Shown one piece after another: positions 42,025 through 50,121 of a stretch of 64,000 bases of DNA. The notes beneath the pieces are model-generated. The model did not search any database and was not told the origin of the DNA. It worked only from the letters and a program-made list of their open reading frames with translations. The stretch is from Candidatus Thiosymbion sp. GTDB taxonomy: Bacteria; Pseudomonadota; Gammaproteobacteria; Chromatiales; Chromatiaceae. The DNA is taken from contig JAHDND010000004.1 in assembly GCA_018435665.1 (NCBI GenBank), forward strand, positions 1 through 64,000. The letters run 5' to 3'. The translations under genes were made by a program, and so were the position numbers. Numbering within the stretch: position 1 is the stretch's first letter; each line of letters starts with the position of its first letter.

Positions 42025-42351
42025 GTGGTCAACGAGATCGACTCCGTCGGCCTCCAGGAGAGGATCGCGGCGGGAGAGGATATCTGCCTGGTGGATATCC
42101 GCACGCCGGCGGAGATCGTCCAGGCCGCCATTCCCAACGCCCTCTTTCTGCCCATGCACCTCTTGCCCCTGCGGATGAACGAGTTGCCGCGGGACAAGGA
42201 GGTGGTGCTCTATTGCCGGAGCGGCGCGCGCTCTTACCATGCCTGTCTGTATCTGGCCCAGCAGGGATTTGACAATGCCGTCAATCTGCGGGGCGGGATC
42301 ATCGCCTGGGCGCGCCACGGTTTCGCGATCGAACCGGGCCGGCTGGCGTGA
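42025..42351 (+). CDS. rhodanese-like sulfurtransferase (rhd of rhd-tusA-dsrE2)
   Basis: A 108-residue single-domain cytoplasmic rhodanese. The active-site loop CRSGARS has the persulfide-forming Cys64, and VDIRTPAEI is the usual CH2A-like segment. In Allochromatium vinosum, the rhodanese of the rhd-tusA-dsrE2 cluster mobilises sulfane sulfur and passes it to TusA. The start is GTG at 42025, 105 bases upstream of which cysG begins in the opposite direction. An AT-rich leader precedes it. Confidence 0.88.
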   Translation: MVNEIDSVGLQERIAAGEDICLVDIRTPAEIVQAAIPNALFLPMHLLPLRMNELPRDKEVVLYCRSGARSYHACLYLAQQGFDNAVNLRGGIIAWARHGFAIEPGRLA

Positions 42352-42464
42352 GCAGCGGCGGCGCGCTGGTCGGCGCGTTTGCCTTTTCACCGGGTTTGGC
42401 CTATAAACGCCCAACCCTCAAGCCCTGAAACCACACCGAACAACAACGACTCTCGGAGATTTAC

Positions 42465-42695
42465 ATGGCAGCCTTCGATCAAGAACTCGACGCCAGTGGC
42501 CTGAATTGCCCCCTGCCCATCCTGCGCGCCAAGAAGACCCTCAATTCCATGGCCTCTGGCCAGGTCCTGCACATCATCGCCACCGACCCGGGGTCGGTGA
42601 AGGACTTCGATGCCTTTGCCAAGCAGACGGGCAACGAATTGATGGAGTCCAAGGAAGAGGGCGGTAAGTTCCATTTCCTGATCAAGAAGTCCTGA
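42465..42695 (+). CDS. tusA: sulfur carrier protein TusA
   Basis: A 76-residue sulfur carrier with the CPxP motif (NCPLPIL, Cys15), the usual two-layer alpha/beta length, and the ATDPGSVKDFDAFAKQTG block. It takes persulfide sulfur from rhodanese and delivers it toward DsrE-type acceptors in sulfur-oxidising bacteria. It lies between rhd and dsrE2, with about 110 bases before it and 41 after. An upstream CTCGGAG-type sequence serves as ribosome site. Confidence 0.95.
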   Translation: MAAFDQELDASGLNCPLPILRAKKTLNSMASGQVLHIIATDPGSVKDFDAFAKQTGNELMESKEEGGKFHFLIKKS

Positions 42696-42736
42696 GCCGC
42701 AGACACCTGCCCTAACACCCTTTGAGAGGTTTGCCG

Positions 42737-43216
42737 ATGGAACAGAAGAAGCTGGCGATCATCGCCACCAAGGGATCCCTGGACTGGGCCTACCCTCCCT
42801 TCATCCTCGCCTCCACGGCGGCGGCGCTGGGTTATGAGGTGCAGATCTTTTTCACCTTCTACGGCCTTCAGCTCCTCAAAAAGGACCTGGCCCTGGAGGT
42901 GACCCCCCTAGGTAATCCGGGGATGCCCATGCCCATGGGGATGGATAAGTGGTTCCCGGTCCTGGGCCTCACCCTTCCCGGCATGCAGGGCATGATGACC
43001 TCCATGATGAAGGCCAAGATGAAGAAAAAGGGCGTGGCCAGCATCGAGGACCTGCGCGAACTCTGTCAGGAGGCCGAGGTCAAGTTCATCGCCTGTCAGA
43101 TGACCGTCGACCTGTTCGAACTGAACCCCGCCGAGTTTATCGACGGCGTTGAGTACGCCGGGGCCGCGGCCTTCTTCGAGTTCGCCGGCGAGAGCGATAT
43201 CTGCCTCTATATCTGA
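42737..43216 (+). CDS. dsrE2: DsrE2-type sulfurtransferase
   Basis: A 159-residue DsrE/DrsE-fold protein with the DsrE2A features: LAIIATKGSLDWAYPPFIL, the FFTFYGLQLLKKDL segment, and cysteines at 110, 120 and 156. Cys120, in FIACQMTVDLF, is the likely persulfide acceptor. A Met-rich stretch at 63-95 is typical and may be membrane-associated. The ATG at 42737 is preferred over a TTG 15 bases earlier, with GAGAGG upstream. It is the third gene of rhd-tusA-dsrE2 and precedes a strong terminator. Confidence 0.92.
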   Translation: MEQKKLAIIATKGSLDWAYPPFILASTAAALGYEVQIFFTFYGLQLLKKDLALEVTPLGNPGMPMPMGMDKWFPVLGLTLPGMQGMMTSMMKAKMKKKGVASIEDLRELCQEAEVKFIACQMTVDLFELNPAEFIDGVEYAGAAAFFEFAGESDICLYI

Positions 43217-43255
43217 TCCCGGCCCGATCTTCGGGTTCGGATCGGACCCGTGGTC

Positions 43256-43292
43256 AAAAGAGACGCCGCCCCCCGGGGCGGCGTCTCTTTTT
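43256..43292. terminator. strong, probably bidirectional terminator after dsrE2
   Basis: AGAGACGCCGCCCC and its perfect complement form a 14-bp GC-rich stem around a CC loop, flanked by AAAA before and TTTTT after. It lies 40 bases after the dsrE2 stop and isolates the sulfur cluster from the LysR gene. Confidence 0.9.
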
Positions 43293-43361
43293 GCGCTTTT
43301 CCTTGCCTATTTTTCATGCTATAAAAAGTTTTTATTTACCCATTAACGCGGCGAGGGGTCC

Positions 43362-44264
43362 ATGGCGGATCGGCGTCTGCAAGTCTTCCATACGGTCGCG
43401 CGCCTGTTGAGCTTCACCAAGGCCGCCGAAACGTTGCACATGACCCAGCCCGCGGTGACCTTTCAGGTGCGCCAGCTCGAGGAGCATTTCAACACCCGCC
43501 TGTTCGACCGCACCCACAATCGCATCAGCCTCACCGCGGCCGGAGAGCAGGTCATGGGCTATGCCGACCGGATCTTCGAGCTCTACGCCGAGATGGAGAA
43601 CTCGGTGCGGGAGTTGACCGGCGAGATCAGCGGCGCCCTGACCATCGGGGCCAGCACCACCATCGCCGAATACATGCTCCCCACCTTGCTGGGGGACTTC
43701 AAGGAGAAATACCCCGAGGTCACCATTCACCTCAAGGTGGCCAACAGCGAGGGGATTGTCTCCCTGGTGGAGAGTAACGCCATCGATCTGGGGGTGGTGG
43801 AATCCACGGTCACCAACAAGAATCTGGCGGTGGAGGTCTGCAAGCGCGACCACCTGGTGGGTATCGTCCCCCCTGGCCATCCCCTGGCCAAGGCGACCGC
43901 GCTCAAGTTCGCCCGGCTGCTGGAATACCCCTTCATCTGCCGCGAGGAAGGCTCCGGCACCCGGGGCGTGATCAGCGAATACCTGGATCAGTTTCCGGAA
44001 TGCGAGGGTGCCCTCAAGATGGCCATGGAACTGGGGAGCCCGGAGGCCGTCAAGGGGGCGGTGGAGGCCGGCATGGGGGTATCCGTGGTGTCGCGGGCGA
44101 CCATCCAGAAGGAACTGCGTCTCGGGACCCTGGTGGCGGTGGAACTGGACCCCCCCCTGGAGCGGCCCTTCTCCTTCGTCCACCAGAAACAGAAGTTCCG
44201 GCTGCGGGTCATGGAAGAGCTCCTGGACTTTGCCAGGGCCTATTGCGAGGAGCATCCGGGCTGA
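43362..44264 (+). CDS. LysR-family transcriptional regulator (CysB/CbbR-like)
   Basis: A 300-residue LysR regulator with the helix-turn-helix FTKAAETLHMTQPAVTFQVRQLEEHF (quoted in part, residues 18-45) and a full effector domain with GAVEAGMGVSVVSRATI near the C-terminus. The AT-rich stretch just upstream (43310-43345) is the likely promoter and autoregulatory site. Because it follows rhd-tusA-dsrE2 it may respond to a sulfur compound, but that is inference. It differs clearly from the LysR protein at 136-1113. Confidence 0.87.
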   Translation: MADRRLQVFHTVARLLSFTKAAETLHMTQPAVTFQVRQLEEHFNTRLFDRTHNRISLTAAGEQVMGYADRIFELYAEMENSVRELTGEISGALTIGASTTIAEYMLPTLLGDFKEKYPEVTIHLKVANSEGIVSLVESNAIDLGVVESTVTNKNLAVEVCKRDHLVGIVPPGHPLAKATALKFARLLEYPFICREEGSGTRGVISEYLDQFPECEGALKMAMELGSPEAVKGAVEAGMGVSVVSRATIQKELRLGTLVAVELDPPLERPFSFVHQKQKFRLRVMEELLDFARAYCEEHPG

Positions 44265-44270
44265 GTGCTC

Positions 44271-44357
44271 GTGAAAAATCTGTTTCCCCTCCGCCGCGAA
44301 CGCGCTATCTCGTGGTTAGCGTCCAGGCCCGGATTCCTGACAAAGCGTTTTTTTCAC
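44271..44357 (+). repeat. 88-bp repeat, copy A
   Basis: It begins GTGAAAAATC and ends TTTTTTTCAC, so its ends are inverted repeats. It contains GCGCTATCTCGTGGTTA. About 70% of positions match copy B at 45927-46014 in the same orientation. Copies A and B flank the hypothetical gene and the permease gene. Confidence 0.7.
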
Positions 44358-44425
44358 GGACACTGATCTCAGGTCGCGTGCCGGAGCATCGTCCCGCGCC
44401 GCTACTTTCCTCTGGAACCACCCAC

Positions 44426-44827
44426 ATGCTGACGCCCCCCCGGCCGCCCAGCGATGAGCGCCACCTGATCCGGATCTTTCGCCGCCTGGACCCCGAGTCC
44501 CGGCGCACCCTGCTGCGGTTTGCCGAGTTTTTACACCGCGATCGGGAGGGGCAGGCAGCCGGGGCGGGCGATGAGGCCGGGGGCCAGGATGCGGGCCCGG
44601 TGGAACCCCAGGCGATCCCCCGGCCCGCCGCGGAGACCGTGGTCGGCGCCATCAAGCGCTTGTCGCTGAGTTACCATATGCTGGATCGACACCCGATGCT
44701 CGATGAAACCTCGACCCTGATGGCGGCCCATGTCCTCAATGGTCGTCCGGCCCGGGAGGTGATCGATGAACTGGAGGCGCTGTTTGCCCGGCACTACGGC
44801 GCTTACCGCGAGCGTTTAACGCGCTGA
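44426..44827 (+). CDS. conserved hypothetical protein upstream of a permease
   Basis: A 133-residue, mostly helical, cytoplasmic protein. The N-terminal helix (RIFRRLDPESRRTLLRFAEFL) and a C-terminal block (DRHPMLDETSTLMAAHVLNG, REVIDELEALFARHY) look conserved, with a variable Gly/Glu-rich linker between them. I recall similar proteins next to PerM-like permeases, but know no function. It ends 29 bases before the permease start. The ATG at 44426 lacks a strong ribosome site. Confidence 0.6.
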   Translation: MLTPPRPPSDERHLIRIFRRLDPESRRTLLRFAEFLHRDREGQAAGAGDEAGGQDAGPVEPQAIPRPAAETVVGAIKRLSLSYHMLDRHPMLDETSTLMAAHVLNGRPAREVIDELEALFARHYGAYRERLTR

Positions 44828-44856
44828 TCCGCGCAGCACAGGGAAGCCTTTTCGCC

Positions 44857-45930
44857 ATGCAGGTCATCACTGACTGGTTTCGGCGCTATTTTTCCGATCC
44901 CCAGGTCGTCTTTCTGGCCGCGGCCCTTCTGGTGGGTTTCGCCGTGGTCCTCTCCATGGGCTACATGCTGGCCCCGGCCCTGGCGAGCATCGTCATCGCC
45001 TATCTCCTGGAGGGCCTGGTCTCCTACCTCCAGCGTTATGGCTGGCCGCGCCTGGTCGCGGTGCTGGTGGTCTATGTCGCCTTTCTGGTCTTCGTCATCA
45101 CCCTCCTCTTTGGCGTCATCCCCGTGGTGTCGCGCCAGGTGACGGACCTGGTGCAGCAGCTCCCCTCCATGATCTCCTCCGGTCTGGTCTTCCTTGGCCA
45201 GTTACCGGAGCGCTATCCGGAGGTAATCTCCCCGGACCAGGTCCAGCAGGTCATCGGCACCATCCGCGCCGAGATCACCAGCTTTGGCCAGGGTGTCCTG
45301 TCCTGGTCCCTGGCTTCGGTGGTGGGCTTCATCACCCTGCTGGTCTATGTGATTCTGGTGCCCCTGCTGGTGTTTTTCTTCCTCAAGGACAAGGAGTTGA
45401 TCATTGCCTGGTTCATGAGTTATCTCCCTAAACATACCCGAATCGCCGGTACCGTCTGGCATGATGTCGACCGGCAGATCTCCAACTATGTGCGGGGCAA
45501 ATTCTGGGAGATCCTCATCGTCTGGGCCGCCACCCTGATCGGCTTCCAGGTGATGGGGCTCAATTACGCCATGTTGCTTGCCCTGCTGGTGGGGCTGTCG
45601 GTGATCATCCCCTACATCGGCGCCTCGGTGGTGACCATTCCCGTGCTCCTGGTCGGTTGGTTCCAGTGGGGTTGGTCCAGCGAGTTCGCCTGGATGGCCT
45701 CGGTGTACTTCATCATCCAGGCCCTGGATGGAAACGTGCTGGTGCCGCTGCTCTTCTCCGAGGTGGTCAATCTCCACCCGGTCGCCATCATCGTCGCCAT
45801 CCTGGTCTTTGGCGGCCTCTGGGGGTTTTGGGGCGTCTTTTTCGCCATCCCCCTGGCGACCCTGGTGCAGGCGATCCTGACCGCCTGGCCGCGGGCAAAT
45901 GGCGAGACCCTCGCACCTGAGGGCTTGTGA
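44857..45930 (+). CDS. AI-2E family transporter / PerM-like permease
   Basis: A 357-residue polytopic inner-membrane protein. Helices occur at about 18-65 and 68-95, followed by a hydrophilic domain (105-165) and a C-terminal helical bundle containing VGLSVIIPYIGASVVT and ALDGNVLVPLLFSEVVNLHPV. These segments are typical of the PerM branch of the AI-2E family. Substrate unknown. It is the second family member in the window and is not close in sequence to the one at 20249-21355. Its stop codon lies inside repeat copy B. Confidence 0.88.
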   Translation: MQVITDWFRRYFSDPQVVFLAAALLVGFAVVLSMGYMLAPALASIVIAYLLEGLVSYLQRYGWPRLVAVLVVYVAFLVFVITLLFGVIPVVSRQVTDLVQQLPSMISSGLVFLGQLPERYPEVISPDQVQQVIGTIRAEITSFGQGVLSWSLASVVGFITLLVYVILVPLLVFFFLKDKELIIAWFMSYLPKHTRIAGTVWHDVDRQISNYVRGKFWEILIVWAATLIGFQVMGLNYAMLLALLVGLSVIIPYIGASVVTIPVLLVGWFQWGWSSEFAWMASVYFIIQALDGNVLVPLLFSEVVNLHPVAIIVAILVFGGLWGFWGVFFAIPLATLVQAILTAWPRANGETLAPEGL

Positions 45931-46014
45931 ATAATTCCGTTTCTGCTCAGCCACATGCGTGCTATCGCGTTGTTATTGAGGGTGCCCAGAAGCCTGATCA
46001 GCTGTTTTTTTCAC
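45927..46014 (+). repeat. 88-bp repeat, copy B
   Basis: It begins GTGAATAATT and ends TTTTTTTCAC and shares GCTATC-CGT-GTTA and CCTGA blocks with copy A. It overlaps the permease stop codon. The T-rich end may act as a terminator. Confidence 0.7.
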
Positions 46015-46247
46015 CGCCTCTGAGGGCGCGCGTCAGGGCATGAGGACAGGCGCCAGCGCACCGCCCTCCGTCTTCCGTCCTCCGTCCTCCGTCCTCCGCG
46101 GGGAAGCCCGGCTGCCCGGCACCGGCCCCAAAAGTTCCCGACCCTTTTCGCCGCTTTCGGACATTCTCCCGATGGGTTGTTGCTGGCGGCGGTGAGGGTG
46201 AACCCACAAGTCTCTGACCCTTTTCATCGCTTCCAGACACTCACCCC
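46015..46247. other. intergenic region upstream of htrA with short repeats
   Basis: The sequence holds five 7-bp tandem units of CTCCGTC type at 46066-46100. It also holds the first arm of a 48-bp direct repeat (46127-46174), whose second arm includes the start codon of the protease. No gene is seen here. Confidence 0.6.
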
Positions 46248-46250
46248 ATG
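46127..46250. repeat. 48-bp imperfect direct repeat at the htrA start
   Basis: 46127-46174 and 46203-46250 align without gaps, with 11 differences. Both contain GACCCTTTTC and end in ATG. Only the second ATG opens the protease gene; the first is followed by a short frame. It looks like an old local duplication of the leader. Confidence 0.7.
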
Positions 46251-47372
46251 CGCTCCCTCACCACGGCCCGGTTCCTCTTTTGGTTCGCCCTCTTTCTGCT
46301 GCTGGCCCTCGCCTTGCGACCCTGGGTCGAGGACCTGCTGATCAGTTTTCGCGCCGAGCCCCGGGCCATCGCCCCCCGGGGCGATCTCGCCGGGGACGAA
46401 CAGACCACCATCGCCATCTTCGAGGCCTCCACCCCGGCGGTGGTCTTCATCACCACCACCACCCGGGTCCTGGACCTCTGGACCCGGGACATCACCGAGA
46501 TCCCCCGCGGCACCGGCTCGGGCTTCATCTGGGACGATCAGGGGCACGTCGTCACCAATTATCATGTCATCAAGGGCGTCCGCTCGGCCCAGGTCGGGCT
46601 CTGGGATCAGCGCAGCTATGAGGCGGATATCGTCGGTGCCAGCCCGGACCACGACCTGGCCGTGCTGCGCATCCGCGTCCCGACCTCCCGCCCGGCCCCC
46701 CTGCCCATCGGCACCAGCCAGGACCTGCGGGTCGGTCAGAAGGTCCTGGCCATCGGCAACCCCTTCGGCCTGGACTACAGCCTGACCACCGGCGTCATCT
46801 CCGCCCTGGATCGCACCATCCGCGGGGAACAGGGCCAGACCATCCAACACCTGATTCAGACCGATGCCGCCATCAACCCGGGCAATTCCGGGGGTCCGCT
46901 GCTCGACAGCGCCGGCCGCCTGATCGGTGTCAACACCGCTATCTACAGCCCCTCCGGGGCCTTTGCCGGCATCGGCTTCGCCGTGCCGGTGGACACGGTC
47001 AACCGGGTGGTGCCGGAGCTGATCGCCCGGGGGCACTTCCAACGGCCCAGCCTGGGTATCCGCGCCGACGATGCCATCAGCGATCGCATTCTGGAGCAGT
47101 TGGGCCTGGAAGGGGTGCTGATCCTGCGGGTGGAGCCCGGCTCGGCGGCGGAGGCGGCTGGCCTGCGGGGGACCAAGGCGGAACGCGGGGGAGGCGTTAT
47201 CATCGGCGACATCATCCTCGCCGTGAACGGTCAAGCGGTGAGAAATCTGGTGGAACTCGCCGACCGGCTGGAAGGCCAGCAGGTCGGCGATCAGGTCATC
47301 CTCACCCTCGACCGGGGAGGGCAGCGGCTGGAGGTGGGCGTCACCCTGGAGGGAGGACGCCCCGGGTCCTGA
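46248..47372 (+). CDS. S1C-family trypsin-like periplasmic protease (HtrA/DegP-like) with one PDZ domain
   Basis: A 374-residue membrane-anchored or secreted serine protease. The N-terminal hydrophobic segment (residues 8-25) is followed by a trypsin-like domain with His106 (TNYHVIKG), Asp136 (DHDLAVLRI) and Ser214 (GNSGGPL). A single C-terminal PDZ domain (about 270-365) includes VEPGSAAEAAGL and DIILAVNGQ. One PDZ domain plus a membrane anchor resembles DegS-like proteases more than two-PDZ DegP. Its stop abuts the convergent FmdB gene with no gap. Upstream lies a 48-bp direct repeat. Confidence 0.92.
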   Translation: MRSLTTARFLFWFALFLLLALALRPWVEDLLISFRAEPRAIAPRGDLAGDEQTTIAIFEASTPAVVFITTTTRVLDLWTRDITEIPRGTGSGFIWDDQGHVVTNYHVIKGVRSAQVGLWDQRSYEADIVGASPDHDLAVLRIRVPTSRPAPLPIGTSQDLRVGQKVLAIGNPFGLDYSLTTGVISALDRTIRGEQGQTIQHLIQTDAAINPGNSGGPLLDSAGRLIGVNTAIYSPSGAFAGIGFAVPVDTVNRVVPELIARGHFQRPSLGIRADDAISDRILEQLGLEGVLILRVEPGSAAEAAGLRGTKAERGGGVIIGDIILAVNGQAVRNLVELADRLEGQQVGDQVILTLDRGGQRLEVGVTLEGGRPGS

Positions 47373-47633
47373 TCAGAAGCCGCACATCCCCGAGGGACAG
47401 CAGCCGCCGGCGCCACAGGCGGGGGCGGGGGCCATGCCGCTGCCCAGGCTGCTCTTGGATATGAGGTTGCCGCCGGTGGCGAGGCGATGGACCGGTGCGT
47501 CCGCCGGGGTCCCGCCCAGCTCGACCCCGGCCCGGGCGCAGAGATCGCCCCAGTTGGCGATGGTCTCGCTCATGCGATGGCTGACCTCGACCACCCGGTC
47601 ATTGATGTCACAACGATAGTCGTATGTAGGCAT
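47373..47633 (-). CDS. FmdB-family zinc-ribbon protein
   Basis: An 86-residue small protein starting PTYDYRCDINDRVVEV, the typical FmdB N-terminus, though the second Cys of the usual CxxC is absent. The C-terminus has its own cysteine cluster (ACGAGGCCPSGMCGF). Related FmdB proteins are possible regulators of formamide/amide metabolism genes; function is unproven. AAGGAG lies six bases upstream of the ATG, inside the perfect palindrome GGAGTACTCC. A further inverted repeat precedes it. Confidence 0.75.
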   Translation of the reverse strand: MPTYDYRCDINDRVVEVSHRMSETIANWGDLCARAGVELGGTPADAPVHRLATGGNLISKSSLGSGMAPAPACGAGGCCPSGMCGF

Positions 47634-47646
47634 GGAGTACTCCTTA

Positions 47647-47670
47647 GAATATCAGGAATGGCTGATATTC
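47647..47670 (-). promoter_or_regulatory. palindromic operator or hairpin upstream of fmdB-type gene
   Basis: GAATATCAG-N6-CTGATATTC is a perfect 9-bp inverted repeat 13 bases upstream of the ATG and just upstream of the AAGGAG. It could bind a dimeric repressor or form an RNA hairpin near the ribosome site. I cannot match it to a named regulator. Confidence 0.55.
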
Positions 47671-47768
47671 CAATTATATCGGTGGGCGAAAGGCTGACAA
47701 GCCAGCAATTCGTGCGGATTACCCGACCCTCCCTATCCATACCGAATATGGAAATGGGCAGCGGGCCT

Positions 47769-48443
47769 TCAGGCGGGAAAGCGCCGGATGGCCAGGTGGC
47801 GGTCACTCACCACCACGACTTCCAGGTCGGGGATGCCCGCCGCCTCCAGTTGCGCCCGGATCTCGGCGGGCTCGTAGGCGGCGAAGAGGGTGGCGCGAAA
47901 ATCCTGTTGCAGGCTGGCCGGGAGATCGTCGGCGTAAGTGGCGACCAGGGATTCGGCCCATCCGGGCGAGGGGGGGCGCATTAGGTCCATGACCAGGAGC
48001 GGCGCCCCTGGTTTGAGGACGCGCTGGATTGCGCGCCAGAGGTCCAGGGGGTCATCGAGACGATGGAGCAGGTCAGCAGAGAGGACCAGGCCATAGGTGG
48101 CCGCGGGAAGGTCAGCGCTTGAGAGGTCCCCGGAGAGGATCCGGCAGCGACGCGCGACCCCGGGCATGGCCGACAGTGCGCTCGCCAGGGGTTCCAGCCG
48201 GGCGGGCACCGGATCGACCAGGTAACAGCGCGCCTTTGGCCAGGCCTTGAGAAAACCGATAGGGGCCGGGCCGGGCCACCCGCCAAGGGCCAGGGCGAGC
48301 TGGCCCGACAAGTCTCCCGGCTGCATTTCCCGCAGCAGCCGCAGGAAGAGGGCGTCGGTCTCGGTGTGGTCCGCGCTGGCCCAGGCCTGCGCCAGCAGCC
48401 GCTCCTCCTCAGGCCCGCGCGGGGGCAGGGGACGGCGTTTCAC
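47769..48443 (-). CDS. class I SAM-dependent methyltransferase
   Basis: A 224-residue soluble methyltransferase. The SAM-binding region is degenerate at the first glycine-rich motif (LALALGGWPGPAPIGFL), with CYLVDPVPARL as motif I/II. YGLVLSADLLHRLDDPLDLWRAI (quoted in part) and LKPGAPLLVMDLMRPP are UbiE-like post motifs. Substrate unknown. The start is uncertain: a GTG at 48443 is chosen because it begins the conserved sequence; an ATG at 48593 would add 50 residues overlapping no homology and with no ribosome site. Confidence 0.65.
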   Translation of the reverse strand: MKRRPLPPRGPEEERLLAQAWASADHTETDALFLRLLREMQPGDLSGQLALALGGWPGPAPIGFLKAWPKARCYLVDPVPARLEPLASALSAMPGVARRCRILSGDLSSADLPAATYGLVLSADLLHRLDDPLDLWRAIQRVLKPGAPLLVMDLMRPPSPGWAESLVATYADDLPASLQQDFRATLFAAYEPAEIRAQLEAAGIPDLEVVVVSDRHLAIRRFPA

Positions 48444-48614
48444 GCGCCCGGTCCCGCATAATGGGCGCGGGGGCGCCGGCGCCAAGTCAAAAGCAAAAGC
48501 CGCCGGTTGATGGATCGGGGCCAATGATTTGACAGAGGCCAACGACCGGCTGGATTGCGCCAGAACCAGGATGGGCGGCGCGGGTACCGGCATTGCGTAG
48601 TTTGGCGCCGCTGG

Positions 48615-48683
48615 CTCTGGCGCGCGATTCTGCGCGCCATCAAAGCCGGGGCGCCGCTCATGGTCATGGACATGATCCGCAGC
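48615..48683 (+). pseudogene. inverted fragment of the methyltransferase gene
   Basis: These 69 bases match, in reverse orientation, 69 bases of the methyltransferase gene at 47973-48041 with 13 differences and no gaps. The plus-strand translation LWRAILRAIKAGAPLMVMDM parallels the gene's LWRAIQRVLKPGAPLLVMDL. Neither end continues into a methyltransferase frame, so it is a remnant, possibly of an inverted duplication. It lies between lysA and the methyltransferase start. Confidence 0.75.
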
Positions 48684-48693
48684 CCATGGCTGC

Positions 48694-49941
48694 TCATGGC
48701 AGCCGGGCCTCACCCGCAAAGAGACTGGCCACCGTCTCCCGGGGCCGGGCCAGATGGACCTGGGCACCGTCGACCATGACCTCCGCGGCGCGGGGGCGGC
48801 TGTTGTAATTGGAACTCATGGTAAAGCCATAGGCGCCGCTGCCGCGGATGGCCAGCAGGTCCCCGGTTGCCAGGGCCAGGTCGCGGCCCTTGCCGAGGAA
48901 GTCACCGGTCTCGCACACCGGACCCACCAGATCCCAGAGGCCGCGCTCAGCGCCCTCCTTGCGCTCGGCGGGGACGATGTCCTGGACCGCCTGGTAGAGG
49001 GCGGGGCGCACCAGGTCGTTCATGGCGGCATCGAGGATGGCGAAGCGCTTGAGCCCCGTGTCCTTGAGATACTCCACCCGGGTCAGCAGGATGCCGGCAT
49101 TGCCGGCGATGGCGCGGCCCGGCTCCAGCAGGATTTCGTAATGGCGCCCCTCCAGCAGGTCATCGAGGGCGCGGGCGTATTCAGCGGGCTCTGGCGGGGA
49201 TTCATGGGTGTAGCGGATGCCCAGGCCACCGCCCAGGTCCAGGTGCTCGATGGGGATGCCAAAGCGCTCTAGGCGGTCGGCCAGCTCCAGGACCCGGGCC
49301 AGGGCGTCGAGGAAGGGCGCCAGCTCGGTGAGCTGCGAGCCGATGTGGCAGTCGATGCCGGCGACCCGCAGGTGGGGGCTGGCGGCGGCGCGCTCGTAGA
49401 CCCGGTCGGCGGCATGGATGTCGATGCCAAACTTGTTCTCGCGCAGGCCGGTGGAGATATAGGGATGGGTACCGGCGTCTACGTCCGGGTTGACGCGGAT
49501 CGACACCGGGGCGACGACGCCCAGGGCGGCGGCGACCCCCTCCAGCCGTTCCAGCTCAGCCTCCGACTCCAGGTTGAAGCAGCGAATGCCAACCTCCAGG
49601 GCGCGGCGCATTTCATCCGCGCGCTTGCCGACGCCGGAAAAGATGACCTTGGCCGGGTCACCCCCCGCCGCCAGCACCCGTTCCAGTTCCCCGACGGAGA
49701 CGATATCGAAGCCCGAGCCCAGGCGGGCCAGGACATCGAGTACCGCCAGGTTGGAGTTGGCCTTGACGGCGAAGCAGATGAGATGGGGATGGTGGCCGAA
49801 GGCGGTATCGAAGGCCCGCCAATGGCGCTCCAGGGTGGCGCGGGAGTAGACGTAGCAGGGGGTGCCAAAGCGCGCGGCGATATTAGCGACCGGCACCTCC
49901 TCGGCGTAAAGGCGATGTTCCTGGTACTGGAAGTGGTCCAT
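48694..49941 (-). CDS. lysA: diaminopimelate decarboxylase
   Basis: Makes L-lysine from meso-diaminopimelate with pyridoxal phosphate. The 415-residue protein has the PLP lysine in CFAVKANSN, SGFDIVSVGEL, the HIGSQL motif, GGGLGIRY, and the terminal CETGDFLGKGRDL and GAYGFTMSSNYNSRPR blocks. The ATG at 49941 has AGGA nine bases upstream and gives the canonical YxxxxLYAEEVPV start. It follows lptM on the same strand, a conserved arrangement. Confidence 0.96.
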   Translation of the reverse strand: MDHFQYQEHRLYAEEVPVANIAARFGTPCYVYSRATLERHWRAFDTAFGHHPHLICFAVKANSNLAVLDVLARLGSGFDIVSVGELERVLAAGGDPAKVIFSGVGKRADEMRRALEVGIRCFNLESEAELERLEGVAAALGVVAPVSIRVNPDVDAGTHPYISTGLRENKFGIDIHAADRVYERAAASPHLRVAGIDCHIGSQLTELAPFLDALARVLELADRLERFGIPIEHLDLGGGLGIRYTHESPPEPAEYARALDDLLEGRHYEILLEPGRAIAGNAGILLTRVEYLKDTGLKRFAILDAAMNDLVRPALYQAVQDIVPAERKEGAERGLWDLVGPVCETGDFLGKGRDLALATGDLLAIRGSGAYGFTMSSNYNSRPRAAEVMVDGAQVHLARPRETVASLFAGEARLP

Positions 49942-50121
49942 GGGCGGGTTTCCTGGCGGTCGCGAGTAACGGAGGTTGTCGTTTGGCGATCTGGGTTCGG
50001 CAGGGTTTGTATCCAAATCGGTGTGGCAAGGGCCGCCGGCATCCCCGTCTGGTCTGGGGTGGTTGGAGCCGGTCAGTGCCGGTCCAATAAGGGGGCCGCA
50101 TCCACTGGCTGCCACCTCTGG

